Assembly: GCF_900105555.1 (NCBI RefSeq)
Contig: NZ_FNTZ01000001.1
Span: 2,170,001-2,234,000 of the forward strand
DNA: 64,000 nucleotides
Source: Pseudomonas coleopterorum
GTDB taxonomy: Bacteria; Pseudomonadota; Gammaproteobacteria; Pseudomonadales; Pseudomonadaceae
Reading direction: 5' to 3'
The notes under the pieces are model-generated. The model worked only from the letters and a program-made list of their open reading frames with translations, was not told where the DNA came from and did no database searches. Below, piece by piece: positions 17,179 to 26,322 of this stretch; within the stretch, counting starts at the first letter, position 1; every line of letters begins with the position of its first letter. Both the position numbers and the translations under genes were made by a program.

Positions 17179-18114
17179 TCATATTTTCGCTATTAAGGAT
17201 TGGGGTCCGACCACTGCGCTATCCCACGCAGGCTCTTCCGGAAACCGTACGACCAGAAAGTCCAGCATCGCGCGCAATACCGCCGATACATGCCGACGAG
17301 ACGCATAAACGGCATGGATGCTCAACGTCATGGGCTGGTAGTCGGGCAGCAGGGCGACCAACTCTCCTGTGCGAACAAGGGGCGCTGCCAGGTAGGTCGG
17401 CAACAGCGCGACGCCTGACCCACACAAGGCGGCCTGCAAGGTCGTGACGGAGTCGTTGGTGCTGACATTGCCACTGACCGCAACACTGCTGGGCTCCCCG
17501 TCGCGAGTGAAGTGCCACAGGCTGCTACCGTGATAGGAATGCGTCAGGCAGTTATGCAGTGAAAGGTCTTCGATCGTTTTAGGCTCCATGTGGGTTTTCA
17601 GATAGCTGGGCGCGGCACAGACCACCGAGCGGCAGGTGGTCAGCCGCCGGGCGATGAGGTTGGGGTCGAGCTCGTTGGTGATGCGAATCGCCAGATCCAC
17701 GCGCTCGTCGACCAGATTGACCGTGCGATCGAGCAGTTGCATGTCGATCCGTACCTTGGGGTAGCGTGCGACGAATTCGGTGATGGCCTGGGTAAGCTGG
17801 GCCTGTCCGAACGAGGTGCTGGCCGTGATGCGCAGCAGTCCTTCGGGCTCGTCTTCGGGATGAGTCGCGATCGCCTGCATGTCCTCGGCCAGGTCAAGCA
17901 TTCGTCGGCACAGTGGCAGCATTTGCGCCCCCACCGCGGTCAGGGTCAGGCGCCGCGTCGTGCGGTGCATGAGCCTGGCCCCTGTCCAGTCCTCGAGCTC
18001 GGCCAGAAACCTGGAAATCACCGGCCGGGAGAGCCCGAGCTTATCGGCGGCAGCCGTCTGACTGCCGCAGTCCACGACCGTGACGAAGGCTTGCATCGCC
18101 AACAACTTATCCAT
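17179..18114 (-). CDS. LysR-family transcriptional regulator
   Basis: A 311-residue LysR protein of the AaeR/CrgA-like type. It has an N-terminal helix-turn-helix (MDKLLAMQAFVTVVDCGSQTAAADKLGLSRPVISR...LEDWTGARLMHRTTRR) and a C-terminal effector domain (LLRITASTSFGQAQLTQAI to the end). The ATG at 18114 is the standard LysR start; upstream in-frame sequence is dissimilar. It is divergent from the MBL-fold gene and lies upstream of, and in the same direction as, the methyltransferase/ABC operon across an AT-rich 258-bp gap. It could control either. Target and effector are unknown. Confidence 0.92.
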   Translation of the reverse strand: MDKLLAMQAFVTVVDCGSQTAAADKLGLSRPVISRFLAELEDWTGARLMHRTTRRLTLTAVGAQMLPLCRRMLDLAEDMQAIATHPEDEPEGLLRITASTSFGQAQLTQAITEFVARYPKVRIDMQLLDRTVNLVDERVDLAIRITNELDPNLIARRLTTCRSVVCAAPSYLKTHMEPKTIEDLSLHNCLTHSYHGSSLWHFTRDGEPSSVAVSGNVSTNDSVTTLQAALCGSGVALLPTYLAAPLVRTGELVALLPDYQPMTLSIHAVYASRRHVSAVLRAMLDFLVVRFPEEPAWDSAVVGPQSLIAKI

Positions 18115-18213
18115 GATTAGGTCTATTTCCCGAAACAAATATGCAGCAAATCTACTGTTTTTCGAGCGATGAATCTCATCTAACCTCCATCCCCCCTTAA
18201 CCTTCGAGATGGA

Positions 18214-19110
18214 ATGTCCATGATCCACTTCATCGCACGACGTGTGTTTGCCAGCCTGATCCTGCTGGGAGGCGCAGGCGCAGGCGCAGGCGCGGTCCTG
18301 GCCGCAGAACCTCTGCGCGTAGAGGTCTACAATCCGGGCCCGGAGGCGATTTTTCCAGTGTCCTCGGTAATCGTCACCGGCGAGAAAGAAGCCGTTTTGG
18401 TTGACGCACAATTTGCCCGGCCGCAGGCCGAAGAACTGGTCAAACGCATCCGCCAGAGCGGGAAAACACTGACTGCCATCTACATCAGTCACGGCGATCC
18501 CGATTACTACTTTGGCCTGCAAACCATCACCGAGGCCTTTCCCAAGGCAAAAGTGCTAGCGACTGCGCAGACCGTCGCGCACATCAAGCAAACCAAGGAC
18601 AGCAAGCTGGCCTATTGGGGGCCTCAAATGGGGGACGGCGCTCCAGGCAAAGTCATCGTGCCGCACGTGCTGGAAGGCAACCGTCTCGAACTGGAAGGTC
18701 GACAGCTGCAAGTCATCGGCCTGGACGGCCCGCAACCCGAGCGTACCTTCGTCTGGATACCGTCAACCAGAACGGTACTCGGCGGTGTCGTGCTTTCCAA
18801 CAACATCCACGTCTGGATGGCCGACACACAAAGTGCGAAATCCCACGCCGACTGGCTGGCCACGCTAACCCATATCGAGAAACTCCAGCCTGTGACCGTC
18901 ATCCCTGGCCACTTTCTGCCCGGTGAACGCAAGGCAATCGACGCGGCACGCTTCACGGCGGGCTACATAAAAACCTTCGATGCCGAGACAGTCAAAGCCA
19001 AGGACTCCAGCGCATTGGTCGCCGCGATGAAGGCGCATTACCCGGCGTTGGGCGATGAGTCGTCACTGGAACTCGGCGCCAAGGTCGCCAAGGGGGAGAT
19101 GAAGTGGTAG
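18214..19110 (+). CDS. Exported metallo-beta-lactamase-fold protein with altered metal motif
   Basis: A 298-residue protein with an N-terminal signal peptide (hydrophobic run with an AGAGAGA repeat, likely cleavage after AVLAA near residue 31), so periplasmic. The MBL fold is seen in VLVDAQF (residues 62-68), IYISHGDPDYYFG (89-101) and VTVIPGHFLPGE near the C-terminus. The usual HxHxDH is here H-G-D-P-D-Y: the first His and the Asp are kept, the second and last His are replaced. Metal binding may therefore be altered or lost. An ATG at 18220 has a better-spaced GGA than the one at 18214. Divergent from the LysR gene. Substrate unknown. Confidence 0.78.
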   Translation: MSMIHFIARRVFASLILLGGAGAGAGAVLAAEPLRVEVYNPGPEAIFPVSSVIVTGEKEAVLVDAQFARPQAEELVKRIRQSGKTLTAIYISHGDPDYYFGLQTITEAFPKAKVLATAQTVAHIKQTKDSKLAYWGPQMGDGAPGKVIVPHVLEGNRLELEGRQLQVIGLDGPQPERTFVWIPSTRTVLGGVVLSNNIHVWMADTQSAKSHADWLATLTHIEKLQPVTVIPGHFLPGERKAIDAARFTAGYIKTFDAETVKAKDSSALVAAMKAHYPALGDESSLELGAKVAKGEMKW

Positions 19111-19470
19111 TTGGCCTGCAGGCAGTATGCGGTTGAAATGGATGTCACCGACCAGGCATCCATCGACGCCGCCATGGCAGCGGTGGTCACGCAGGTCGGC
19201 AAGCTGGACATCAAAGACAAGATCAACGTCAATGCCATCGCCCCCGGAGTCGTGGACGGCGAGCACTGGGATGGTGTCGATGCCTTGTTCGCCAAGCACG
19301 AGAACCGTCCTCTGGGCGAAAAGAAACGCCTGGTTGGCCTCGAAGTTCCCTTCGGCCGAATGGGCACGGCCGAAGACCTGGTCGGGATGGCGGTATTCCT
19401 GGCCGGCCCGGAGAGCGATTACATCGTTGCGCAAACTTACAACGTCGACGGTGGCAACTGGATGAGTTGA
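19111..19470 (+). pseudogene. Remnant of a polyol (sorbitol-type) short-chain dehydrogenase
   Basis: Fragments of an SDR remain in one frame: YAVEMDVTDQASIDAAMA, VGKLDIKDKINVNAIAPG, then PFGRMGTAEDLVGMAVFLA and YNVDGGNWMS at the C-terminus. The GxxxGxG cofactor motif (about the first 45 residues) is missing. So is the middle with the catalytic Ser-Tyr-Lys (roughly 90 residues): sequence jumps from the GKLDI strand straight to INVNAIAPG. No proper start codon or ribosome site exists. This looks like two deletions in a D-sorbitol/polyol dehydrogenase gene. It directly follows the MBL-fold gene. Confidence 0.8.
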
Positions 19471-19543
19471 CCGTCCCGCGGACGGCAGCGTCTGCCTGGG
19501 GCTGAGCCTGCCCGCCGAACATCCGGTGCGCATGATCTTCGGG

Positions 19544-20644
19544 TTATTCGCGGCTGTCCGTATCCACCCTTATCTCCACCGACATACCCGGCCGCAGGCG
19601 CTCGAACAGCGGCTGATCACGATCGATGGCGATGCGTACACCCAGGCGCTGGGGCACCTTGACGAAATTACCGGTGCCGTTGTCGGCGGTCATTGCCGAG
19701 AATTCCAGGCCGGTGGCCGGTGCCATCCGCTCAACGATGCCGCTGAACGTCGTGCCGGGAAGGGCATCGACCTCGAAATGCGCGGTCTGACCGGGGGTGA
19801 TGCCATGAGTCTGCGCTTCCTTGTAGTCGGCAATCACCCAGCGGTCCGTCTCCACCAGACTGAACAATGCAGTGCCGGCGCCGACGTAGCGGCCGACATG
19901 GGATTCGACACGGCCGAGCTGACCGTCGGCCGGCGCCACGATTCGTGTCCTGGAGAGCTGTATCCGGGCCGAGTCCAGCGCCGCTTTGGCCTGCTGCACT
20001 TTGGCACTCAACCCCTGTGCCGCCACCTCTTGGGTACGCACGTCGGCGCGCGCCACCTTGATATTGGCCTGCGCTTCGGCAAGCGCGCCTTTGGCACTGC
20101 GCAACGCCGCCAGCGCGGTGTCCCTCTCCTGGATGGACACCCCACCTTCCTTGACCAGCGCTTCGCTACGGGCGTAATCCCCCTGGGCGCGAAGCAATTC
20201 TGCATTGGCGGTGCCGAGTGCCGCCTGCCGTGCGCTCAAGGTCGCCACGGCAGACGCTTGAGACTGGGCGTTGTTGGCTAGGTCGCTCTTGGCGGCGTCG
20301 AGGTCGGCGACCGCCTGCTCGACACTGGCGGCGTAACTGGCAGGGTCGATCTGCGCCAGCAACTGGCCTTCGTGGACAGTTTCATAGTCCTTGACCAGCA
20401 CGTTGGTGAGGTGCCCGGAGACCTCCGGTGCCAGAGTCGTGACATAGCCACGCACGTAAGCGTTATCGGTGTAGGGACCGTCATCGCTGAAGGGAAAGAA
20501 ACGCCATATGTAGAGCACCAACGTCACCGCCAGCAACGCAACCAGGGCAATTGCACCGAGCTGGATCAGGCTGGGCTTGGCAGGCTTCCAGGTACCGTCG
20601 GACGACTCGGACGGTGACGATTCGGAAGGAGAGTCCTTGCTCAC
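19544..20644 (-). CDS. HlyD/EmrA-family efflux periplasmic adaptor
   Basis: Membrane-fusion protein of 366 residues. A short cytoplasmic Ser-rich tail is followed by one transmembrane helix (about 27-47) and the biotinyl-lipoyl-like YTDNAYVRGYVTTLAPEVSGHL with VHEGQLLAQIDP. A long alpha-helical hairpin at about 110-220 and a beta-barrel (RIVAPADGQLGRV) complete it. The GTG at 20644 is used because it overlaps the stop of the MFS gene (GTGA), a strong sign of coupling. It links the inner-membrane pump to an outer-membrane channel; no TolC-like gene is in the window. Likely exports an aromatic or drug-like compound. Confidence 0.9.
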   Translation of the reverse strand: MSKDSPSESSPSESSDGTWKPAKPSLIQLGAIALVALLAVTLVLYIWRFFPFSDDGPYTDNAYVRGYVTTLAPEVSGHLTNVLVKDYETVHEGQLLAQIDPASYAASVEQAVADLDAAKSDLANNAQSQASAVATLSARQAALGTANAELLRAQGDYARSEALVKEGGVSIQERDTALAALRSAKGALAEAQANIKVARADVRTQEVAAQGLSAKVQQAKAALDSARIQLSRTRIVAPADGQLGRVESHVGRYVGAGTALFSLVETDRWVIADYKEAQTHGITPGQTAHFEVDALPGTTFSGIVERMAPATGLEFSAMTADNGTGNFVKVPQRLGVRIAIDRDQPLFERLRPGMSVEIRVDTDSRE

Positions 20645-22209
20645 GTGGGTTTCCTCTTTTGATGGCGATCGGAGTAGCTGGAATAAGCGGCGGCGGCTAG
20701 CACCACCAGTGTGGCGGCCAGTGCAATCACCAATACCAGGCGAAAGCTGTTCAGGTAGCCGATCACACTGGCCTGTCGGCTCACCTCGCTGGTCAGTGTG
20801 GAAAGCGCTGACGGATCGACGCGCGGATCGGTTGCGCTCAGGCGATTGGCATAACCGGAGATCGCATAACGTTGCGTTGCGTACTGGACGCTGTTCAGCA
20901 GGGCCGAGCCAATCACACTGCCCAGGTTCTGCGTCGCGGCGAAAATCAACACGGTCGGCACCAGTACCTGCGGACCCTGTTTCAGCACCTGCGAGACGCT
21001 GTAGAGCAGCGCCGGGCCGACGAACAGCGTGGCACCGAAGCCGATCAGGCACTGGGACACGATCAGATCCTGCGGGCGAACCGAACCGTTGCTGAAGCAC
21101 GCCAGCAGCGCGCCCATGGCAATGCAGCCCAGCGCGGCGACCATCTGATACAGCAACGAACGCGGATTCAACGTCGCCAGCATGATCACGATGCCTGCCA
21201 GCATCGCCACGGACACCCAGCCAAACAGGGCATGGTACTGATCGTTGTTGAGGCTGCGCAGGGCGAACAGGCCAGGCACGCTAGTGGTCTGCACGGCCAG
21301 CGAAACACGTTCCAGCAGCGCGATACCCATGAACGTGCAGATATGGCGATTGCTCAACCAGCCGATGTCGATCTCGGGACGCTTGCGGCACGCCTCGACC
21401 AGCAAGGCTGTACCGATAGTCAACACAGCGCCCAGCATCAGCTCGCCAACGAACGGAGCATCGTTCCACCAATAGGTGGACGCGGTAGCCAGCGCGCATC
21501 CCAACATGACGGCGCCACACGCCACGAACACGCCCGTGATCAGGTCTACCCACTCGAAGGTCCTGATGCGGTAGGTAGGTGGTAACGGATTCAGGGCCAG
21601 GATCACGATCTGCAGGACAGGTATCAGCAGCACCAACAGACGCAGAGTGGTGTTGCCGTCGGCAATGAGAAAGTCGACCGGCACCAAGCGCGCCAGTGGC
21701 TGAGCCAACTGGACACAGGCGATGGGCGTCGCCACCGCCAGAATCCGTTTGCTCTGGGGCAGCGCCGACATCAGGTAATAGACACTTGAAGCCACCGCCG
21801 TCGAGGTGGCCAGCCCGTTCGCAGCGCGGGACAGTATGGCGGTGGTCAGATTGGCGAACAGCACATCCGCCGCCGCGGCCAGCGCGTAGAGCCCCAGGGC
21901 GCCGAACAGCATGAGCGGCAAACCGAACTGCTGCCGCCCCTTGATCACGAACAGGTTGCTGCAGGCACCCACACCGACGAACACCCCGGTGAGCCAGACC
22001 ATCTCGGCCGAATACGCCGAATAGCCGCCGGCCAGCTGCGCCAGGTTTTCGGTGATCAAGCTGTTGCCGAACGTGCCTGACAGGCTCATCAGCAGCGCAA
22101 CGATCACATAGGCCACCCGACGGCCAAGGGTGTGCGGCGGAAGATAGGGCGCACCGGCAACGTTCGGGCGCTGGTCCTCGGTGAAATGATAAGCGTGGTC
22201 AGTGGACAT
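20641..22209 (-). CDS. MFS efflux permease, DHA2/EmrB-like (14 helices)
   Basis: A 522-residue inner-membrane drug/H+ antiporter-like protein with about 14 hydrophobic helices. It forms a two-gene operon with the EmrA-like adaptor downstream (four-base overlap). The sequence is divergent from classical EmrB, resembling the FusE/aromatic-acid efflux branch found in Pseudomonas. A perfect inverted repeat CTGAAC-N4-GTTCAG lies 29 bases upstream of the ATG and is a candidate operator. No regulator gene is adjacent. The substrate cannot be read from sequence. Confidence 0.87.
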   Translation of the reverse strand: MSTDHAYHFTEDQRPNVAGAPYLPPHTLGRRVAYVIVALLMSLSGTFGNSLITENLAQLAGGYSAYSAEMVWLTGVFVGVGACSNLFVIKGRQQFGLPLMLFGALGLYALAAAADVLFANLTTAILSRAANGLATSTAVASSVYYLMSALPQSKRILAVATPIACVQLAQPLARLVPVDFLIADGNTTLRLLVLLIPVLQIVILALNPLPPTYRIRTFEWVDLITGVFVACGAVMLGCALATASTYWWNDAPFVGELMLGAVLTIGTALLVEACRKRPEIDIGWLSNRHICTFMGIALLERVSLAVQTTSVPGLFALRSLNNDQYHALFGWVSVAMLAGIVIMLATLNPRSLLYQMVAALGCIAMGALLACFSNGSVRPQDLIVSQCLIGFGATLFVGPALLYSVSQVLKQGPQVLVPTVLIFAATQNLGSVIGSALLNSVQYATQRYAISGYANRLSATDPRVDPSALSTLTSEVSRQASVIGYLNSFRLVLVIALAATLVVLAAAAYSSYSDRHQKRKPT

Positions 22210-22237
22210 GCAGGTGGGCTTCGGGAACTTGAACGAT

Positions 22238-22253
22238 CTGAACTTTGGTTCAG
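22238..22253. promoter_or_regulatory. Inverted repeat in the efflux/GH3 divergent promoter
   Basis: CTGAAC-TTTG-GTTCAG, a perfect 6-bp inverted repeat with a 4-base centre. It lies between the divergent MFS efflux gene (start 22209) and the GH3 gene (start 22381). An operator is more likely than a terminator here; the binding protein is unknown. Confidence 0.45.
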
Positions 22254-22380
22254 CTGAAGCGATTTAGTTCGGGGCGGTGTGGCTGCCGGTGCGCGGCGGA
22301 ACGTCGCGTGCCTTGAAATAGCTGAAACGGTTCTTCCTGGCAGGGGTCACTTTGATACACGGCAATTCGGAATCCGACTC

Positions 22381-24567
22381 ATGAACAGTACACCGCAGAA
22401 CAGTTTGCACCCTGCCATCTTTGTCGATGCTCAAACCCTGCGTGCGCAGGCTCAGCTTCTGGTCGCCGAAATGAGCGAAGACGAGAAGTTTTCCTGGTTG
22501 TCCGGCCCGATGGCCATTCCCGTGGGCGATACGCAGAAGCCTGCGGGTGCGATTGGCTCCGCCGCTTATTACCCAGCCATCCCTCGCTTGGGCATTCCGG
22601 CCATGCAGCAGGCTGACGCGAGCCTTGGCATCAGTAACATCGGTAACGTGCGTCCAGGCGATCACGCCACCGGCCTGCCCAGTTCACTGGCCCTGGGTGC
22701 GTCTTTCAACACCCAGTTGGCCTATGAAAGCGGCGCTCTGGTCGGCCGCGAAGCGCGCGCGAAAGGATTCAACGTGCAATTGGCGGGCGGCATCAATCTG
22801 ATCCGTGAGCCACGCTGCGGCCGAAACTTCGAATACGTTTCCGAGGATCCACTGCTCTCCGGTGTAATCGGGGGCCATTCGGTCGCCGGCATCCAGGCGC
22901 AGGGTGTGGTGTCCACGGTGAAGCATTTCATCGCCAACGGGCAGGAGACTGGGCGAGTGATGGTCAGCTCCAATCTGTCGGAGCCTGCCATGCGCGAATC
23001 GGACCTCCTTGCGTTCCAGATCGCCATCGAGTTGGGTAGCCCTGGCGCGGTGATGCCGGGATATAACCTGATCAACGGCGACTACGCGTCGGAGAACGAG
23101 TTTCTTCTGAACCATGTACTCAAGGGGCAGTGGCATTACCCAGGTTGGGTGATGTCTGACTGGGGCGCGACCCATTCCACCGTCAAGGCCGCGCTGGCCG
23201 GGCTCGATGTGCAGTCGGGTGCCAACCTGGACGACCAGGAGTATTTCGGCCAGGCTCTGCGCGACGCAGTCACAGACGGCCGGGTGCCGCAGTCGCGTAT
23301 CGACGACATGGTCACCCGGATCCTCACCAGCCTGCTGGCAGTGGGAATCCTCGATCAGGACGAGACCAAGCCGAAACCTCAGCCGATCGATTTCAGCGCT
23401 CACAAGCTGATCGCACAACGTCAGGCCGAAGAAGGCATCGTACTACTGAAGAACGATGCCGGGTGGTTGCCGATCCCGCTGAAGCGCAAACGGATACTGG
23501 TCATCGGTGAGCACGCTGACCACGGTGTGCTCTGTGGCGGCGGATCTTCGGCCGTCACGCCGCTGGGCAGCCTGAAGAAGGAAGGCACTACGATCATGGG
23601 TGTGGGTGTGGACAAGGTCTATCAACCTGCTCCTTTGGTCGCCGCTATTGCCGAGGAGAGTTCAGCCGAGGAGGTGACCTTCCTCGACGGCAGCGACATT
23701 GATCTGGCGGTGTTCGAGGCCGGCCGCAGCGACGTGGTGATCGTATTCGCTCAGGAGTGGCGTTCCGAAGGCCTGGATGCCGTAGGGCTCGGTCTGCCGG
23801 GTCACCAGGACGCACTGATTGGCGCGGTCGCAGCGGCAAACAGAGCTACCGTCGTGGTCATTCAGTCCGGCGGGCCGGTGCTCATGCCCTGGAAAGATGA
23901 GGTGGGTGCGATTCTGGCGGCGTGGTACCCAGGTTCAGGCGCCGCGGCTGCCATTGCCAGGGTGCTGTTCGGCAGGGTCAATCCCTCTGGCCGTCTGCCG
24001 CTGACCTTCCCAGCCAGCGAAGCCCAATTGCCCAGACCCGAGCAGATAGACCCCGAAACCACCACCTCCAACCCAGGTATGCCGCGCAAGGGCGGCATCA
24101 TTCCGATCGATTACGACATTGAAGGTTCGGATGTCGGCTATCGCTGGTTCGCGCGCGAGGGGCTCAAGCCATTGTTCCCATTCGGGTTCGGGTTGTCCTA
24201 TACCCAGTATGAGATTTCCGGCCTGAACGTGGCGTACGGGGAGCACATCAAGGCGTCTGTGCAGGTCATGAACAGCGGCAAGCGGGCGGGCAAGTTGGTC
24301 GTCCAGTGCTACGTGGCCAAGCTGGGCGAAGAAGGCTTCGTCCACAGGCTGGCGGGGTTCGCCAAAGTCGACCTGGCTGCCGGGCAGCACAGTATTGTCG
24401 AGCTGGAACTGGAGCCTCGGGTGTTCGCCAGGTACGAGGAAGGACCTGATGGAGGTTGCTTCAAGATAGGCAAAGGCACTTATCGGGTATGGGCTGCACA
24501 GCATGCCGAGGCAGAGGATGCCTATCAGGATATTGTAGTGGACGAGGACCGTTTCATCGCGCCTTGA
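22381..24567 (+). CDS. Glycoside hydrolase family 3 (beta-glucosidase type), cytoplasmic
   Basis: A 728-residue GH3 enzyme that would release terminal sugars from beta-glycosides. The (alpha/beta)8 domain includes NVQLAGGINLIREPRCGRNFE, STVKHFIANGQE (Lys-His pair) and the nucleophile motif GWVMSDWGATHS. The Asp in SDW is the nucleophile. The C-terminal sandwich domain follows (EEGIVLLKNDAGWLPI, IVVIQSGGPVLMPW-like region). A fibronectin-III-like end follows YRWFAREGLKPLFPFGFGLSYT. No signal peptide is seen at MNSTPQNSLHP, so it acts on imported glycosides. The ATG at 22381 is preferred to in-frame upstream starts that overlap the promoter region. A strong terminator follows. Confidence 0.92.
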   Translation: MNSTPQNSLHPAIFVDAQTLRAQAQLLVAEMSEDEKFSWLSGPMAIPVGDTQKPAGAIGSAAYYPAIPRLGIPAMQQADASLGISNIGNVRPGDHATGLPSSLALGASFNTQLAYESGALVGREARAKGFNVQLAGGINLIREPRCGRNFEYVSEDPLLSGVIGGHSVAGIQAQGVVSTVKHFIANGQETGRVMVSSNLSEPAMRESDLLAFQIAIELGSPGAVMPGYNLINGDYASENEFLLNHVLKGQWHYPGWVMSDWGATHSTVKAALAGLDVQSGANLDDQEYFGQALRDAVTDGRVPQSRIDDMVTRILTSLLAVGILDQDETKPKPQPIDFSAHKLIAQRQAEEGIVLLKNDAGWLPIPLKRKRILVIGEHADHGVLCGGGSSAVTPLGSLKKEGTTIMGVGVDKVYQPAPLVAAIAEESSAEEVTFLDGSDIDLAVFEAGRSDVVIVFAQEWRSEGLDAVGLGLPGHQDALIGAVAAANRATVVVIQSGGPVLMPWKDEVGAILAAWYPGSGAAAAIARVLFGRVNPSGRLPLTFPASEAQLPRPEQIDPETTTSNPGMPRKGGIIPIDYDIEGSDVGYRWFAREGLKPLFPFGFGLSYTQYEISGLNVAYGEHIKASVQVMNSGKRAGKLVVQCYVAKLGEEGFVHRLAGFAKVDLAAGQHSIVELELEPRVFARYEEGPDGGCFKIGKGTYRVWAAQHAEAEDAYQDIVVDEDRFIAP

Positions 24568-24584
24568 GGCGCGGCAGGACTGAG

Positions 24585-24611
24585 AAGAACCGCCTTGAAC
24601 AGGCGGTTCTT
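24585..24611. terminator. Bidirectional terminator between GH3 and aldehyde dehydrogenase genes
   Basis: Perfect 11-bp stem AAGAACCGCCT / AGGCGGTTCTT with a 5-base loop, between convergent genes. The A/T-bearing ends give a short T stretch on either strand, fitting use from both sides. Confidence 0.85.
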
Positions 24612-24632
24612 ATTGCCGGCTCGACCTGATTG

Positions 24633-26213
24633 TCAAAGTGCTACGTCGGTATGTTTCCCATCGATCAACCGTTGAATGCCCAACGGGTTGGCGTTTTGCA
24701 GCGCCGGTGGCAGCAGGGCGTCCGGGTAATTCTGAAAGCAGATCGGGCGCAGGAACCGATCAATGGCCAATGTCCCCACCGACGTCCCGCGCGCGTCCGA
24801 CGTCGCTGGGTAGGGTCCGCCATGCACCATGGTGTCAGTCACTTCAACCCCGGTGGGGTAGCCATTCAATAGAATCCGGCCAACTTTCTCCTGCAAAAGC
24901 TCGGTCAGCCATCGGTATCTCAACAGTTCATCGGCCTCACCGATAACGGTGGCGGTCAATTGCCCACGCAGACCATCGAGCGCAGCACCGAGTTGCGCAT
25001 CATCGGCGGCTTCGATGACGATCGTGGCGGGCCCGAATACTTCTTCTTGAAGCAGTTCATCACGCTCCAGCAGCAGGCTAACGTCCGCTTTGAACAAGTG
25101 TGGCTGGGCCTGTCTACCCTGTTGCGGACTGCCCGCCAGCTGTTTTACGCCTGAGTGGGCCAGCAAGTGTTGCAGTCCCTTGCCGTAGCTTGCCAAAGCA
25201 CCGACATTGAGCATGGTCTGAGCCGGTTGCCTCTTCATTTGCGCCGTGAAGCACTCAAGGAAGGCGGTGAAACCGGCTGATTGCACACCGATGATCAATC
25301 CCGGATTCGTGCAAAATTGCCCGCACCCCAAGGTGACCGAACCCGCAAGTTCGCTGGCGATGGTCTCGCCACGGGCATTTAGCGCCTCGGGAAGAATGAT
25401 CACCGGGTTGATGCTCGACATTTCCGCAAAGACCGGAATCGGCTGGGAACGCTCCGCAGCCATCTTGCACAAGGCATTGCCACCTTTGAGAGAGCCGGTA
25501 AACCCCACAGCTTTGATGGACGGGTGCTTGACCAGCCATTCACCAACGCCTCCGCCATAGATCATATTGAACACTCCGGCAGGCATATCGGTGCGCTGCG
25601 CGGCACGCATGATCGCGTCCGCGACCCATTCGGCGGTGGCCATGTGGCCGCTGTGGGCCTTGACCACCACCGGGCAGCCCGCCGCCAGCGCAGAAGCGGT
25701 GTCCCCGCCAGCCGTGGAGAAGGCCAACGGAAAGTTGCTCGCGCCGAACACGGCAACCGGCCCCACAGCGATTCGGAACTGGCGCAGTTCTGGACGGGGC
25801 AATGGTTTTCGATCCGGGAGGGCGCGGTCTATGCGCGCCCCGTAAAAGTCCCCTCGTCGCAGCACGTTGGCGAACAGCCGCATTTGCCCGCTGGTGCGGC
25901 CACGCTCACCTTGTATACGCCCGGTGGGTAACGCCGTCTCCCGGCACACGGTGGCGATGAAATCCTCACCCAAGGCGTCCAGTTCGTCGGCGATTGCATC
26001 CAGGAAGTCGGCGCGCCGGGAGGCGGGCAGATTACGATAGCGCAGGTAGGCATCGGCGGCGGCTTTGGCAGCCGCGTCGACTTCCCCTTGCGTGGCCTGT
26101 GTGAAATGGCCTGGCAGCGCCTCGTCCGTGGTCGCATCGAAACTTTGCAGCTGCACGCCGCCGGCGCCCAGTCGCTGTCCGCCGATGTAGTTCAGACCGA
26201 TAATCCGGGTCAT
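24633..26213 (-). CDS. Aldehyde dehydrogenase (NADP+), alpha-ketoglutaric semialdehyde dehydrogenase type
   Basis: A 526-residue ALDH, probably oxidising 2-oxoglutarate semialdehyde to 2-oxoglutarate as the last step of sugar-acid breakdown. The cofactor region is FGASNFPLAFSTAGGDTASALAAG and AVGFTGSLKGG. The catalytic Glu is in FAEMSSINPVI and the catalytic Cys in GCGQFCTNPGL. These variants (EMSSINPV, GQFCTNPG) typify the KGSADH branch. The ATG at 26213 follows CAGGAG. It is the last gene of a leftward operon with a GarD-type dehydratase, a sugar-acid transporter and a GguC/AraD1-like protein, which supports the assignment. Confidence 0.9.
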   Translation of the reverse strand: MTRIIGLNYIGGQRLGAGGVQLQSFDATTDEALPGHFTQATQGEVDAAAKAAADAYLRYRNLPASRRADFLDAIADELDALGEDFIATVCRETALPTGRIQGERGRTSGQMRLFANVLRRGDFYGARIDRALPDRKPLPRPELRQFRIAVGPVAVFGASNFPLAFSTAGGDTASALAAGCPVVVKAHSGHMATAEWVADAIMRAAQRTDMPAGVFNMIYGGGVGEWLVKHPSIKAVGFTGSLKGGNALCKMAAERSQPIPVFAEMSSINPVIILPEALNARGETIASELAGSVTLGCGQFCTNPGLIIGVQSAGFTAFLECFTAQMKRQPAQTMLNVGALASYGKGLQHLLAHSGVKQLAGSPQQGRQAQPHLFKADVSLLLERDELLQEEVFGPATIVIEAADDAQLGAALDGLRGQLTATVIGEADELLRYRWLTELLQEKVGRILLNGYPTGVEVTDTMVHGGPYPATSDARGTSVGTLAIDRFLRPICFQNYPDALLPPALQNANPLGIQRLIDGKHTDVAL

Positions 26214-26322
26214 GTCAGGGCTCCTGATTTGATGATTGGGGACGTGTCGAAAACCGCTTCGGAACGCGGCACCGTGCCCTGCCGAGCGGTGGTGGCCGGA
26301 TTGTCGAAGCGCACTCGAAGTC

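Noticed and set aside
19471..19485. CCGTC-N5-GACGG hairpin after the SDR remnant
   Set aside because: A five-base GC stem without a T-run is too weak to call a terminator.
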